Positions 8,701-16,989 of a DNA stretch of 64,000 bases are shown here, in pieces. Each line of letters opens with the position of its first letter. Within the stretch, counting starts at the first letter, position 1. This DNA is from Nostoc sp. CHAB 5844. GTDB lineage: Bacteria > Cyanobacteriota > Cyanobacteriia > Cyanobacteriales > Nostocaceae. The position numbers were made by a program, and so were the translations under genes. Location: contig NZ_JAIVFW010000028.1 of the NCBI RefSeq assembly GCF_020829595.1, positions 28,538 to 92,537 of the forward strand, in the 5' to 3' direction. The notes beneath the pieces were generated by a model that was not told the origin of the DNA, made no database searches, and worked only from the letters and a program-made list of their open reading frames with translations.

Positions 8701-11102
8701 TCTATATACAATTTTAAAGTAAAATCATATTGAGATTGCCAACTATTAGTCTCTAGCAATTCTAAGGCAGTATTTAGATACTTTATTGCCGTCTCATAAG
8801 CTGTAGCAGACTTAGCTTTATAACCTGCGATTAAATTAAGTTGAGCTAGTTGATTTTTTTCTATTTGTTCACCAATTAAATCTGCGCCGATGTTTAGCTG
8901 ATTAATTATGGCGAAAATATTTTCGGCTTCTTCAATTTGGGGCGTATTTTCGAGCAGAATTTGACCAATCTTTAGGTGTGTTGCTTTTTTCTGTTCTTCA
9001 GGAATCAAAAAGTATGCAGCTTGTTGTACTCTATCATGGAGAAATCTGTAAGTTGGCGATTGGCAAGCTTGCCATTCATCAGCCACTAGTTCTTCTGTAT
9101 CTTGAAAGAATTTATACACTTCACTAGTAGGAATAATCAATTCTTCTTGTAATGCTTTCCATAAATCATCAGCAGTTTCTAGTAAAGATTTTCTGTAGAC
9201 AGTAGCTAGATTTGCTAAATCAAATTGGTTGCCAATACAAGCAGCTAATTTTAATACTTCTAAGGTGGTTCGTGGTAGTTTTTGCAGTTGCAGTGCGAGA
9301 AATTCTACTACATCATCAGTCAGTGCTAAGGCTTTTACTTGAGCAATATCACATTGCCAATATCCGATATCAAAGTTAAAGCTGATTAATTTTTCATCGT
9401 AGAGAAACTTTAAAAATTGATGGATAAATAAAGGATTACCCTGAGTTTTTTGGTATACGAGTTTTGTGAGGGGAGAAGCAATTTCTAAAGAACAATTTAG
9501 GGTATCAGCTATGAGATGATTTAAATCTGTTGACTGAAGTGCAGCTAAAGTAATATTGTTAATTTTGATATTATTTTTTTGGATTTCTGCTAACGTCAAC
9601 ATCAATGGATGAGTAGTTGAAACTTCATTATCTCGATAAGCACCTATTAGTAATAAATAACCAGTATCTGTGTTACTGATTAGGAGTTTAATCAATTTCA
9701 AAGATGCTGAGTCTGCCCATTGTAAGTCATCTAGAAAAATGACTAAGGGATGATCTTTAGTAGTAAAAACTTTGATAAATCTATGCAATAGTAAATCAAA
9801 ACGATTTTGAGCGGCACTTCCTGATAATTCTGGGACAGGAGGTTGTTTTCCAATAATTGTTTCTAGTTCAGGAATAACATCAATAATGACTTGGGCATTT
9901 TCTCCTAATGCTTGCAGTATTTGATTTTGCCAATATTGCAACTGAGTATCGCTTTCACTGAGTAATTGCCCAATTAAATCGCGGAAAGCTTGGACAAAGG
10001 CACTAAAGGGAATATTGCGTTGAAATTGGTCATATTTTCCGGTAATAAAATAACCACGTTGTCGGACAATTGGTTTATGAACTTCTTTGACAACAGCAGT
10101 TTTACCAATACCTGAAAAACCTGCGACTAACATTATTTCGGTGTTACCTTTGGCCACTCTATTAAAAGCTGTTAGCAAGGTTTTGACTTCTGCTTGTCGT
10201 CCGTAAAGTTTTTCGGCGATTTGAAAGCGATCGCAAATATCTCGCATTCCTAATCTAAAATCTTTAACAGTGCCAGTTTCTTGCCATTGACGTTGACACA
10301 TTTCTAAGTCATACTTTAACCCCAAAGCACTTTGATATCGGTCTTCAGCATTTTTTGCCATCAATTTGCTGACAATATCAGAAACCATTGATGGAACTTC
10401 AGGATTTAAACTTTCAACATTTGGCGGCAGCTTTGCTAAATGACAGTAAACTAGTTCCATTGGTTCATGGCTACAAAAAGGTAACTGTCCGGTTAGCAAT
10501 TCAAAAAAGGTGACACCTAAAGAATAAAAATCACTACGGTAGTCAATACCGCGATTTGTTCGACCAGTTTGTTCAGGTGACAAATACGCCAATGTTCCTT
10601 CTAAAATATTTGGATTACTAGGATTTTGGGTTTCTCGCTTCAGTAAAGAAGCAATACTAAAATCAATGAGTTTTACTTCTTTTGTGCTGTGATTAATTAA
10701 AATATTAGCTGGCTTAATATCTTTATGAATAACTTGATGGCGATATAATCTGTCAAGTATAGAAACGATTTGAGTTGCAATGTGAAAAAAGCTTGATAAG
10801 TTGAGTGTATATTTAGCAATGTATTCTTGCAAAGAAATAGCCCCTGAGTCTTCCATAATCAGGGCATAGCTATTTTGATAAGTTTCTAAACTATGGGGTT
10901 TAACAATGCCTTCAATATCAAGATTTTTGGTAATTGTATACTGATTACGAAATCGCACGAGTTCTGGAAACGTCGGATAGTCTCGCCGCAATAGTTTAAT
11001 AATTACTGATTTTTGATCTGATTCTCTCATTCCACGATGCACTAGGGTATTAGAACCTGAATAAATTAGCTCATTTACACGATAACCAGTTAAGGTCAAC
11101 AT
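5727..11102 (-). CDS. Trifunctional Ser/Thr kinase - AAA ATPase - GAF sensor histidine kinase
   Basis: A very large signalling protein (about 1,791 residues) of a class common in filamentous cyanobacteria. In order: an N-terminal Hanks-type kinase (about 1-270) with HKDIKPAN, IDFS in place of the usual DFG, and GTLAYLSPEQ; an AAA_16/STAND-like ATPase (about 290-560) with Walker A GFSGIGKT and Walker B IFLDDLQWAD; a long helical, TPR-like region; a GAF domain (about 1,320-1,470); and a C-terminal histidine kinase with H-box GVAHEINNP, N-box NLLANAIDA and G-boxes DNGVGIP and GTGLGLA. No receiver domain follows. ATG 11102 is preferred over an upstream TTG because family members begin at the equivalent MLTLTGY. 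The ligand and partner regulators are unknown, and no response regulator is adjacent. Confidence 0.93.
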   Translation of the reverse strand: MLTLTGYRVNELIYSGSNTLVHRGMRESDQKSVIIKLLRRDYPTFPELVRFRNQYTITKNLDIEGIVKPHSLETYQNSYALIMEDSGAISLQEYIAKYTLNLSSFFHIATQIVSILDRLYRHQVIHKDIKPANILINHSTKEVKLIDFSIASLLKRETQNPSNPNILEGTLAYLSPEQTGRTNRGIDYRSDFYSLGVTFFELLTGQLPFCSHEPMELVYCHLAKLPPNVESLNPEVPSMVSDIVSKLMAKNAEDRYQSALGLKYDLEMCQRQWQETGTVKDFRLGMRDICDRFQIAEKLYGRQAEVKTLLTAFNRVAKGNTEIMLVAGFSGIGKTAVVKEVHKPIVRQRGYFITGKYDQFQRNIPFSAFVQAFRDLIGQLLSESDTQLQYWQNQILQALGENAQVIIDVIPELETIIGKQPPVPELSGSAAQNRFDLLLHRFIKVFTTKDHPLVIFLDDLQWADSASLKLIKLLISNTDTGYLLLIGAYRDNEVSTTHPLMLTLAEIQKNNIKINNITLAALQSTDLNHLIADTLNCSLEIASPLTKLVYQKTQGNPLFIHQFLKFLYDEKLISFNFDIGYWQCDIAQVKALALTDDVVEFLALQLQKLPRTTLEVLKLAACIGNQFDLANLATVYRKSLLETADDLWKALQEELIIPTSEVYKFFQDTEELVADEWQACQSPTYRFLHDRVQQAAYFLIPEEQKKATHLKIGQILLENTPQIEEAENIFAIINQLNIGADLIGEQIEKNQLAQLNLIAGYKAKSATAYETAIKYLNTALELLETNSWQSQYDFTLKLYIETAEAEYLNINFARATELTEIALQNTKSLLDQVKIYELKMQICIAQLQMVQAVEIGLQVIEKLGIDLVNITGDESLLIKLPNLVDIDSFLVMTDPDKLAAMGIFKILCAPIFMAKPEIFPQIIITMVNLCIEHGNSSLSAFAYGFYGLLLSGIGKLTEGYHAGHIAVKLLDKFTAKELKAKIYNLFNSNIRTWKEHTKNSVQPLQEAVQSGLEAGDIEWGGYSAANLCSYLFFSANNLEYAVSQQATYIDICIKIKQEIPIHFSQIWRQLGLNLQGLSPDKYLLVGESFNELQMLPQLIAAKSGTVLFIFYVAKTILLYHFRDYAQAIEQVKLANEQAGSAFGFMQVVILNFYHSLALLAHYFQVDIKEKQGYLEQVEANQEKMKFWAEHAPMNNQHRYNLVAAERLRVLGQYWQAAELYDRAIAQAKENEYIQEEALIHEIATQFYLEWGREQIAQIYLTNSYYCYALWGAKAKVEDLEKRYPQLLAPILQWEKTQLNPQDTISSISRITRSTFSRATTDSSINNSISEALDLDTVLKASQAVSSEIEQDKLLTTLMQVLMENAGAEKAVLVLPKENSWVIEALATVNKLSNILQSLPLDISQDVPQTIIHYVKNTRTSLVIDDATKEKNFAADTYIIRHKPKSVLCTPILNQGKLIGILYLENNLMVQAFTSDRLIIIKLLCSQAAISLENARLYQQSQDYAQKLSQSLTESQQMQLQLIQSEKMSALGNLVAGVAHEINNPVGFIAGNIQPAIELVQDLFYILDLYQQKFPEPGEEITEEIAAVDLEYLREDLPKLISSMKVGVDRIRNISAGLRTFSRLDTESKVTYHIHEGIDSTLLILKHRLKASENRPEINIVKNYGNVPQIECFPGQLNQVFMNLLANAIDALEESNIGRKFSEIQSNQITIQTSLSDDKSQVVIQISDNGVGIPEEVKNRIFDHLFTTKSVGKGTGLGLAIARQIIVEKHNGTLEVNSIQGEGSEFVIKLPI

Positions 11103-11323
11103 AAGTTTTTCTACCAAGAATTTTTGTTTTTTAATTTAGAGAAATAATTTCCATTTTTAGATTTTTTTTAACATTTAAAGATAAACCTTTGTAACAAAAT
11201 ATCAATTTGCGATCGCTCTGTATTCTTATAGTGGCGCAATTAACTACGAAAAAGTTAAAAAAGTTACATTTTTATGTATGCTTGATGACCAAGTATCATA
11301 GCTGTAGATTTTCACAAGTCAAT

Positions 11324-12532
11324 ATGGAACGTGTTATTTCCGCTCTCGGAATATTAGTGTTTATGGGGATATCTTACGCTTTGTCTGTTGAACGTCAAGC
11401 AGTCCGTTGGCGGACAGTTGCTTGGGGTTTGGGATTAGAGTTTATTTTTGCCCTGCTAATTTTGAAAACACCGTGGGGTTTAAATGTATTTAAATCTCTA
11501 GGAGATATTGTGAGCAATTTTTTAGCTTTTTCTGATGTTGGTGCTAAATTCGTCTTTGGAGAAAATTTTAAAGATCATTTATTTGCTTTTCAAGTACTGC
11601 CCACCATTATCTTCTTTTCTGCCTTTATTAGTGTTTTGTACTACTACGGAATTTTGCAGCGAGTTGTAAATATGCTGGCTTGGGTAATGATTAAGACAAT
11701 GAAAACATCAGGGTCTGAATCTTTATCTTGTGCAGGTAACATCTTTTTAGGGCCGACTGAATCTGTACTCATGGTCAAACCATATGTAGCAAATATGACT
11801 ATATCTGAACTCCATGCTGTGATGACTGGCGGCTTTGCCACAATTGCCGGTGGAGTGTTAGGCGCTTATCTTTCTTTTGGTATTCCCCCGGAACACTTAA
11901 TTGCGGCTTTTTTTATGACTGCGCCCACATCGTTAGTTGTCTCAAAATTAATGTACCCAGAAACAGCAGTATCTCAAACAGCAGGTAAAGCCGAAATAAA
12001 CGTAGAAAGCAATTACGTCAATGTTATTGATGCTGCCACTACAGGAGCGATTGATGGCGTAAAATTAGCAGTTAACGTTGGAGTCATGATTATTGCCTTT
12101 TTAGGATTACTAGCTGCTTTGAATGCTTTGTTGGGATGGTTGGGTTCTCTGGTGAATTTGCCGCAGTTATCCTTGCAATTGATCTTGTCTTTTGTGATGG
12201 CACCAGTGGCATGGTTAATGGGTGTACCGTGGAATGATTGTCAACAAGTGGGGGCGCTGTTGGGAACAAAGACAATTTTGAATGAGTTTATTGCTTTTTT
12301 AGATTTAAAACAGCTAATTGCCAGCGGCAAAATTTCTCAACGAGCAGTCATTATTGCTACTTACGCATTATGCAATTTTGCCAATATCGGCTCTATTGGC
12401 ATTACTATTGGCGGACTGACGGGCATGGCTCCTAACCGTCAGCATGACTTGGCTCGTTTGGGCGTGAGAACAATGATTGGCGGATTACTTGCAAGTTTTA
12501 TTACCGCTTGTATTGCTGGAATATTAGTATAA
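11324..12532 (+). CDS. Concentrative nucleoside transporter (NupC/CNT family)
   Basis: Inner-membrane symporter of about 402 residues, taking up nucleosides with Na+ or H+. It is hydrophobic throughout with multiple membrane spans. It carries the family hallmarks GTKTILNEFIAF and ATYALCNFANIGSIGI in the C-terminal transport domain and GGFATIAGGVLGAY centrally. The reading frame is open upstream to 11207, but that extension is polar and unlike the family. The ATG at 11324 (MERVISALG) begins the first membrane helix and is preferred. It is divergent from the large kinase gene, with an AT-rich shared promoter region. Nucleoside specificity cannot be read from the sequence. Confidence 0.92.
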   Translation: MERVISALGILVFMGISYALSVERQAVRWRTVAWGLGLEFIFALLILKTPWGLNVFKSLGDIVSNFLAFSDVGAKFVFGENFKDHLFAFQVLPTIIFFSAFISVLYYYGILQRVVNMLAWVMIKTMKTSGSESLSCAGNIFLGPTESVLMVKPYVANMTISELHAVMTGGFATIAGGVLGAYLSFGIPPEHLIAAFFMTAPTSLVVSKLMYPETAVSQTAGKAEINVESNYVNVIDAATTGAIDGVKLAVNVGVMIIAFLGLLAALNALLGWLGSLVNLPQLSLQLILSFVMAPVAWLMGVPWNDCQQVGALLGTKTILNEFIAFLDLKQLIASGKISQRAVIIATYALCNFANIGSIGITIGGLTGMAPNRQHDLARLGVRTMIGGLLASFITACIAGILV

Positions 12533-12539
12533 AATTGAA

Positions 12540-12995
12540 TTATTTTTTTATTCTTTCGGCATAGCCTAATCGCCAATTTTGTGGTTGTTTTAACTCTCTT
12601 TCCTTACCTTGAATAATTAACAAAAGAGCCAGGCGAGTGTTTAAATATCCCCTGATAATCCGATTTTTAGGCTTCGGATAAAACCCTGGAACTATGAAAC
12701 CACCAACAGTTGTAATTTGTCCACAGTAAGTTTTGTTTTCCGGCAATGTGAAAGTAATAAAACCATCCATTCTATACTTATGTGGAATAACAAATGTTCC
12801 ATAAACTTGATGCTGTCCACGCCAAGGTTGAACAACTAGTTCTGTAGGATGAGCATAGTATTTTTTATTTGATGCAGTAATATATTTCCATTTATCGCAA
12901 CTTACTATCGGCGATAAATCAGAAAACCAAGAAAAGCCAAGAATACCAGCAAGGGTAAGAAAAAATAGTAAATAAAACAATTGATATCTTCGCAC
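12540..12995 (-). CDS. Small secreted or membrane-anchored protein of unknown function
   Basis: 151 residues. The N-terminus (residues 5-22, QLFYLLFFLTLAGILGFS) is a single hydrophobic helix that could be an uncleaved anchor or a signal peptide. The remainder is rich in Tyr, Lys and beta-forming residues with two Cys (about 33 and 92), suggesting a folded extracytoplasmic beta domain. Its stop codon lies 8 bp from the stop of the convergent transporter gene. I do not recognise the family. Confidence 0.7.
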   Translation of the reverse strand: MRRYQLFYLLFFLTLAGILGFSWFSDLSPIVSCDKWKYITASNKKYYAHPTELVVQPWRGQHQVYGTFVIPHKYRMDGFITFTLPENKTYCGQITTVGGFIVPGFYPKPKNRIIRGYLNTRLALLLIIQGKERELKQPQNWRLGYAERIKK

Positions 12996-13411
12996 TGTTC
13001 AGATATTTAGGCTACTTCTTTTTGGTTATATTTTAGCAAGTTAAGAAATCTGGCGATCGCAATACATCTTATGTATGCAGTGTATGATTGATGCGATCGC
13101 ACATATCTACCACATCAACGCACAAGTTTTACAAGGTTGGGTGCAGCGATTTTTTTGGCTGCTGACTGTGTTGTTTAAGAGGTTGTGATATTGTTCGGGT
13201 AAGTAATACCAATTCCACCTTCACCCAGCTTTTTCTCAATTATGTAGCGATCGCCAAAGAACTGCTACCCTGAATTCCACATCATTGGTCAAGACCGTAG
13301 TTCTACTGATATCTTATTTTGGCACAAGCAAAACTCGGTCTTGTGGCCAGAAAGATTTAAGGTGTTGTTGATCTAGCTTAATATAGCGATGTATTCAATT
13401 GGCATAAATCT
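12996..13411. other. Spacer with one doubtful mini-ORF
   Basis: No confident gene. A 34-codon frame at 13084-13188 on the plus strand (start MIDAIAHIYHINAQVLQGW) is open, but it lacks an obvious ribosome-binding site and may be a gene scrap. A TAATACCAATTCCACCTTC stretch at about 13206 resembles one end of the ATACCAATT miniature element without a partner end. Confidence 0.4.
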
Positions 13412-13696
13412 ATGACACCAGCAGTATTTAAACCCTCATCCTGGCTAGAGAATGGGATTCAAATTCAAAAAGTCAATAATCTGAATCTGTTTAAATTGAC
13501 AGACGCATTGCAAGCTCGAATGCAAGAACTTGTAAATGGAAAAACATCTGATTCGCTGACACTAGAAGAAGCGGCTGAACTAGAAGCAATTGGGGAATTA
13601 GTCATAATTATTAGCTACATCAATGGGATGATTGCTTCTGAAGCACAAAAATCTCAGGAAACTGAAAACTGGGAACAGCGAATAGAGAAAAACTAA
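13412..13696 (+). CDS. Small conserved cyanobacterial-type protein, function unknown
   Basis: 94 residues, soluble, acidic-helical in the second half (LTLEEAAELEAIGELVIIISYINGM). Codon use matches neighbouring genes, the ATG is first in frame, and a terminator-like hairpin follows 40 bp after the stop, so it is likely real. Similar short proteins with an LTxEEAAELEAIGEL-type helix seem to recur in Nostocales genomes, judging from memory. The function is not known. Confidence 0.65.
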   Translation: MTPAVFKPSSWLENGIQIQKVNNLNLFKLTDALQARMQELVNGKTSDSLTLEEAAELEAIGELVIIISYINGMIASEAQKSQETENWEQRIEKN

Positions 13697-13733
13697 TCTC
13701 TAAAAATGATTGATTTGTATTTCTAGTAGTTTA

Positions 13734-13778
13734 CATAAAGGCGATCGCCAGCTCTTGCCGGACAACCATCGCCTTTAT
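13734..13778 (+). terminator. HIP1-containing hairpin terminator
   Basis: ATAAAGGCGAT pairs with ATCGCCTTTAT around a loop of about 20 bases. The left arm runs into a GCGATCGC octamer. It follows the small 94-residue protein gene. The same architecture recurs after flv3 near the right end of the window. Confidence 0.6.
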
Positions 13779-13934
13779 CATGCTTCTATATAAAAGTATA
13801 AAATTAGACTTTTTAAGTATAAGTATAAAAATTTAATATTGACTTTCATTCCTAAAAGTTTTAGATTCATTTGTTGAGATAGTTGAAACTTTTTATCAAA
13901 AATACTACTAATAGTTCCTAACGGAGAGTTAGAA

Positions 13935-14915
13935 ATGAGTGTGAGTAAAAAGGGCGTGTTGGGTGCTGGCGTTGCCTTTGCGACGCTAACAGGTTTGGTT
14001 ATCGGCAATTTTGGGGCAATGCAGGCAACTAATGCTAACTCCATTCCTAATCAACAAGCGCCACGCATACTTGCCCAAGCCAAAAGACTAAGAACTCTAA
14101 CAGTAATTTTTCCTAGTCGTTCTGACTCTACAGACTTGCAAAATAAAGCCAACGCTGTAGCAAAGTTTCTCTCTAACGAGTTAAAAATTCCCGTCACAGC
14201 ACAGATTGGTGATGATACTGCGGCGGTGGAAGCTTTAAGGGCTAATCGCGCTGATGTAGCTTTCTTAAGCAGCCGTCCAGCTTTGAAAGCTGAACAATTA
14301 GCAAATGCTAAGTTGTACTTAGCTGAAGTGCGTGATAATTATTCTGGTAGATACACTTATAATTCGATATTTGTTGTTCCCAGCAATAGCTCTTTAAAAA
14401 CTAGAAATAATGCCAAAGCAACCTTAGAACAACTGCGGGGTAAGCGCATAGCTTTTACTTCTCCGACTTCTGGTTCAGGGTTTATTTTTCCGGTGAGTGA
14501 GTTAGTAAAACAGGGATTTGTCCCTAACCGCGATCGCCTGGATGGTTTCTTTGGTCAAGTTGCTTATGGTGGTAACTACAGTAAAGCTTTGCAAGCAGTT
14601 GTGCGCGGTCAGGCTGATGTAGCAGTTGTTTCTGAATATGCCATGTTCCCTCCGTATATCACTGCGGAAGAAAAAAGCAAGTTACGCATATTGCATAGAA
14701 TTTCTGGTGTTCCAGCCCACGGTATCGCCATTGATGATGATGTGCCAGTTCAAGACAGAGAAAGATTAATCAACGCTCTACTGAAGTTAAATCAATCACA
14801 AAATAACCCACTATTACGCAACTTATACAACTCTACCGAATTGGTAAGAGTTGATCATAACCGTCACCTGTCGCCAATTCGTACTGCACTTACTCGGATT
14901 GGGATTGCACCTTAG
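13935..14915 (+). CDS. phnD: Phosphonate/phosphite-type ABC transporter substrate-binding protein
   Basis: Periplasmic binding protein of 326 residues (PhnD/PtxB family) for oxidised or reduced phosphorus compounds. A signal peptide covers roughly residues 1-36 (GAGVAFATLTGLVIGNFGA) with a likely cleavage near TNANS. The mature domain shows the family pattern IFPSRSDSTDLQNKANAVAKFL, GKRIAFTSPTSGSG and a ribose-like AYGGNYSKALQAVVRGQADVAVVSEYA. A good ribosome-binding sequence (AACGGAGAG) precedes the ATG. It heads the phnD-phnC-phnE set, but a repeat-filled gap of about 300 bp separates it from phnC. No C-P lyase or phosphite dehydrogenase gene lies nearby, so the ligand could be phosphonate, phosphite or phosphate. 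Confidence 0.88.
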   Translation: MSVSKKGVLGAGVAFATLTGLVIGNFGAMQATNANSIPNQQAPRILAQAKRLRTLTVIFPSRSDSTDLQNKANAVAKFLSNELKIPVTAQIGDDTAAVEALRANRADVAFLSSRPALKAEQLANAKLYLAEVRDNYSGRYTYNSIFVVPSNSSLKTRNNAKATLEQLRGKRIAFTSPTSGSGFIFPVSELVKQGFVPNRDRLDGFFGQVAYGGNYSKALQAVVRGQADVAVVSEYAMFPPYITAEEKSKLRILHRISGVPAHGIAIDDDVPVQDRERLINALLKLNQSQNNPLLRNLYNSTELVRVDHNRHLSPIRTALTRIGIAP

Positions 14916-15219
14916 TTAATAGTGCTGAGTGCTGAGTTGAAAGTGCTGAGTTAAAAAGTAGCAGGTTATAAGTAGAACGGCGTAGATATTTGTAGTTGGA
15001 ATGAGGCAGGAGGACGACACTTTGCTCAAGTCGGGAAACCCGCCCACGCAAGTGTCTCCAGAAGGCAGGAGGAAGAGGGTTTTAGCCTCATTTACCTTTC
15101 TTCACATAGTTGTGTTTTTTCTCAACGACTTACTTATACCGAACATATCAGTCCTGAGTACTTTTTATTTACGCAACACTCAGCACTCAGCACCTAGCAC
15201 TTTTTGAGAGAAGCATAGG
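14916..15219. repeat. Repeat-filled gap between phnD and phnC
   Basis: Tandem copies of GTGCTGAGT just after phnD face copies of ACTCAGCAC just before phnC, so the spacer can fold on itself. The middle holds the GCAGGAGG-type purine-rich repeat (about 15004-15085) seen elsewhere in the window. An open frame across it (15001-15207) is low-complexity and is not a gene. Confidence 0.6.
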
Positions 15220-15945
15220 ATGAGTAATTTTGTAATTGAATGTCATAACTTAGAGACAGCTGATGCTGCTTCTTTAAATCGTCCTATCCTGAATGGTATT
15301 AGTTGCCAAATCAAACAGGGTGAGTTTGTTGTTTTGCTAGGACTCAATGGCGCAGGGAAATCAACATTATTACGATCGCTTGTAGGATTAGTCCCTTTGA
15401 CCAAAGGCGAAATTAAAATCAACGGTGTAATAATGTCTCCCCGTACTCTGTCACAAATTCGCCGCAATGTCGGGATGTTATTTCAGGGAGGCGGATTAAT
15501 TCGGCAGTTGTCAGCTGTTGATAATGTATTGTGTGGCAGACTTGGCGTAAGGACAACTTGGCAGACATTATTTGGATTTCCAGGGCGCGATCGCCTTTTA
15601 GCAATGGATTTACTCGCACAGTTGGGTTTAAAAGAACAAGCTGATCAAAAAACTAGTCAACTCAGTGGTGGACAGCAACAACGAGTGGCGATCGCCCGTG
15701 CATTAATTCAATCTCCGCAGATTCTTTTAGCCGATGAACCGATTACAGGCTTGGATGTTGTCGCCTGTCAACAGGTAATGGAAACTTTATCAGAATTACA
15801 TCAGCAAGGCATGACGATTGTGACAGTGTTACATGATTTAGGCATAGCCGCGAAATATGGTCAACGTGCGATCGTCTTAGAAGCGGGACGCATTGTTTAC
15901 GACGGACTTTGTGAAAACTTGCAAGCCCAATTTGTCAAATGTTAA
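15220..15945 (+). CDS. phnC: Phosphonate/phosphite-type ABC transporter ATP-binding protein
   Basis: 241-residue cytoplasmic ATPase. It carries Walker A GLNGAGKST (about 42-50), signature LSGGQQQRVAIARA, Walker B ILLADEPITGLD and the switch histidine in VLHDLG. The closest family is PhnC, which energises import of phosphonates or related oxyanions through PhnE. The start at ATG 15220 follows the purine-rich sequence GAGAGAAGCATAGG. The last 7 bases overlap the start of the permease gene, a classic translational-coupling arrangement. Confidence 0.9.
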   Translation: MSNFVIECHNLETADAASLNRPILNGISCQIKQGEFVVLLGLNGAGKSTLLRSLVGLVPLTKGEIKINGVIMSPRTLSQIRRNVGMLFQGGGLIRQLSAVDNVLCGRLGVRTTWQTLFGFPGRDRLLAMDLLAQLGLKEQADQKTSQLSGGQQQRVAIARALIQSPQILLADEPITGLDVVACQQVMETLSELHQQGMTIVTVLHDLGIAAKYGQRAIVLEAGRIVYDGLCENLQAQFVKC

Positions 15946-16724
15946 ATTCAAAAATTCTTCGCCGTTATCCTTGGATGAGTCCTCTACTCATCCTTTTAAT
16001 TGTCGTTGTAGTTTATGCTTGGGCTTTGCGAGGTATCAAAGTCGATTTTGAATTAGTGACATCTAGCTGGCCTTACATCACCGATTTTATCTCTCGCTTA
16101 TTTCCCCCGGATACTACAGTTGTCGATATAGCAGTTAAGGCACTTGTTGAGACAGTGCAGATGTCTTTGTGGGGAACCACAATTGGCGCAATTTTATCTT
16201 TACCCATTGCTGTCGCTAGTGCTAGTAATGTTGCGCCTCGTTGGTTGCAATGGTTAGCGAACTTATTGCAAAATGCTGTGCGTTCCGTCCCTTCAATTAT
16301 TCTGGGGTTAATTTTCGTCGCCGCCACTGGCTTAGGCGCACCCGCCGGAACTTTAGCCTTAGCAATTTACACCATTGGCTATTTAGCGAAGTTTTATCAA
16401 CAAGCAATTGAAGCGGTGAATGCTAGGTCTTTAGAATCTTTACAAGTAATGGGTGCATCCAGATTTCAGATTGTGCAGTACGGAATTTTACCTCAAGTCT
16501 TGCCTTTAGGATTAGGTTACACATTGTGGATGTTTGAGTATAATATCCGCGCCGCTTCAGTGTTGGGTGTAGTTGGTGCTGGGGGAATTGGCTTTCAATT
16601 GAAGAGTTACATCGATGGTTTTGAGTACAACAAAGCAACAACTATGATGTTAGTGCTGTTGGTAGTTGTGACTGTAATTGATGCTTTTAGTAGTAAACTA
16701 CGCCAACGACTAGATTCGATGTAG
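15939..16724 (+). CDS. phnE: Phosphonate/phosphite-type ABC transporter permease
   Basis: 261-residue inner-membrane permease with about six membrane segments and a PhnE-type EAA loop (EAVNARSLESLQVMGASRF). The C-terminal part (GVVGAGGIGFQL) is a hallmark of PhnE and methionine/phosphonate permeases. It overlaps phnC by 7 bp and ends the operon. A large nested hairpin follows between this gene and the convergent [2Fe-2S] protein gene. Substrate choice is set by the binding protein and remains open. Confidence 0.9.
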   Translation: MLNSKILRRYPWMSPLLILLIVVVVYAWALRGIKVDFELVTSSWPYITDFISRLFPPDTTVVDIAVKALVETVQMSLWGTTIGAILSLPIAVASASNVAPRWLQWLANLLQNAVRSVPSIILGLIFVAATGLGAPAGTLALAIYTIGYLAKFYQQAIEAVNARSLESLQVMGASRFQIVQYGILPQVLPLGLGYTLWMFEYNIRAASVLGVVGAGGIGFQLKSYIDGFEYNKATTMMLVLLVVVTVIDAFSSKLRQRLDSM

Positions 16725-16882
16725 CTTTAACTATAGTGTCGAGACAGATAAGTATTCTGTGCGATCGCACTTTCAGAGTGTAGATTGATGATGAAGGGCA
16801 GAACAAAGGAATTTAGTGAATGATTCAGTAGGTGAGCAGATGCGGCGAGTTTTTCTGAGCGCTTATGCTGGAGAGTAAGTTT

Positions 16883-16966
16883 ATTAGTGTGTGTATATTT
16901 AACCCAGCTATAACTCTTGCATATTTTTGCAAAAGTTATAGCCAAGTTTTGAGGGAACACACTAAT
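16883..16966. repeat. Nested hairpin between convergent genes
   Basis: An outer perfect 10-bp arm (ATTAGTGTGT / ACACACTAAT) encloses an inner long arm beginning GCTATAACT and ending AGTTATAGC (16907-16942). It sits between the ends of phnE and the [2Fe-2S] protein gene. It may be a bidirectional terminator or a very small mobile repeat. Confidence 0.6.
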
Positions 16967-16989
16967 CGTCTAACTTCATGATTTTCTCA

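Noticed and set aside
15001..15207. Open frame between phnD and phnC
   Set aside because: It is made of purine-rich and palindromic repeat sequence and has no conserved motif.
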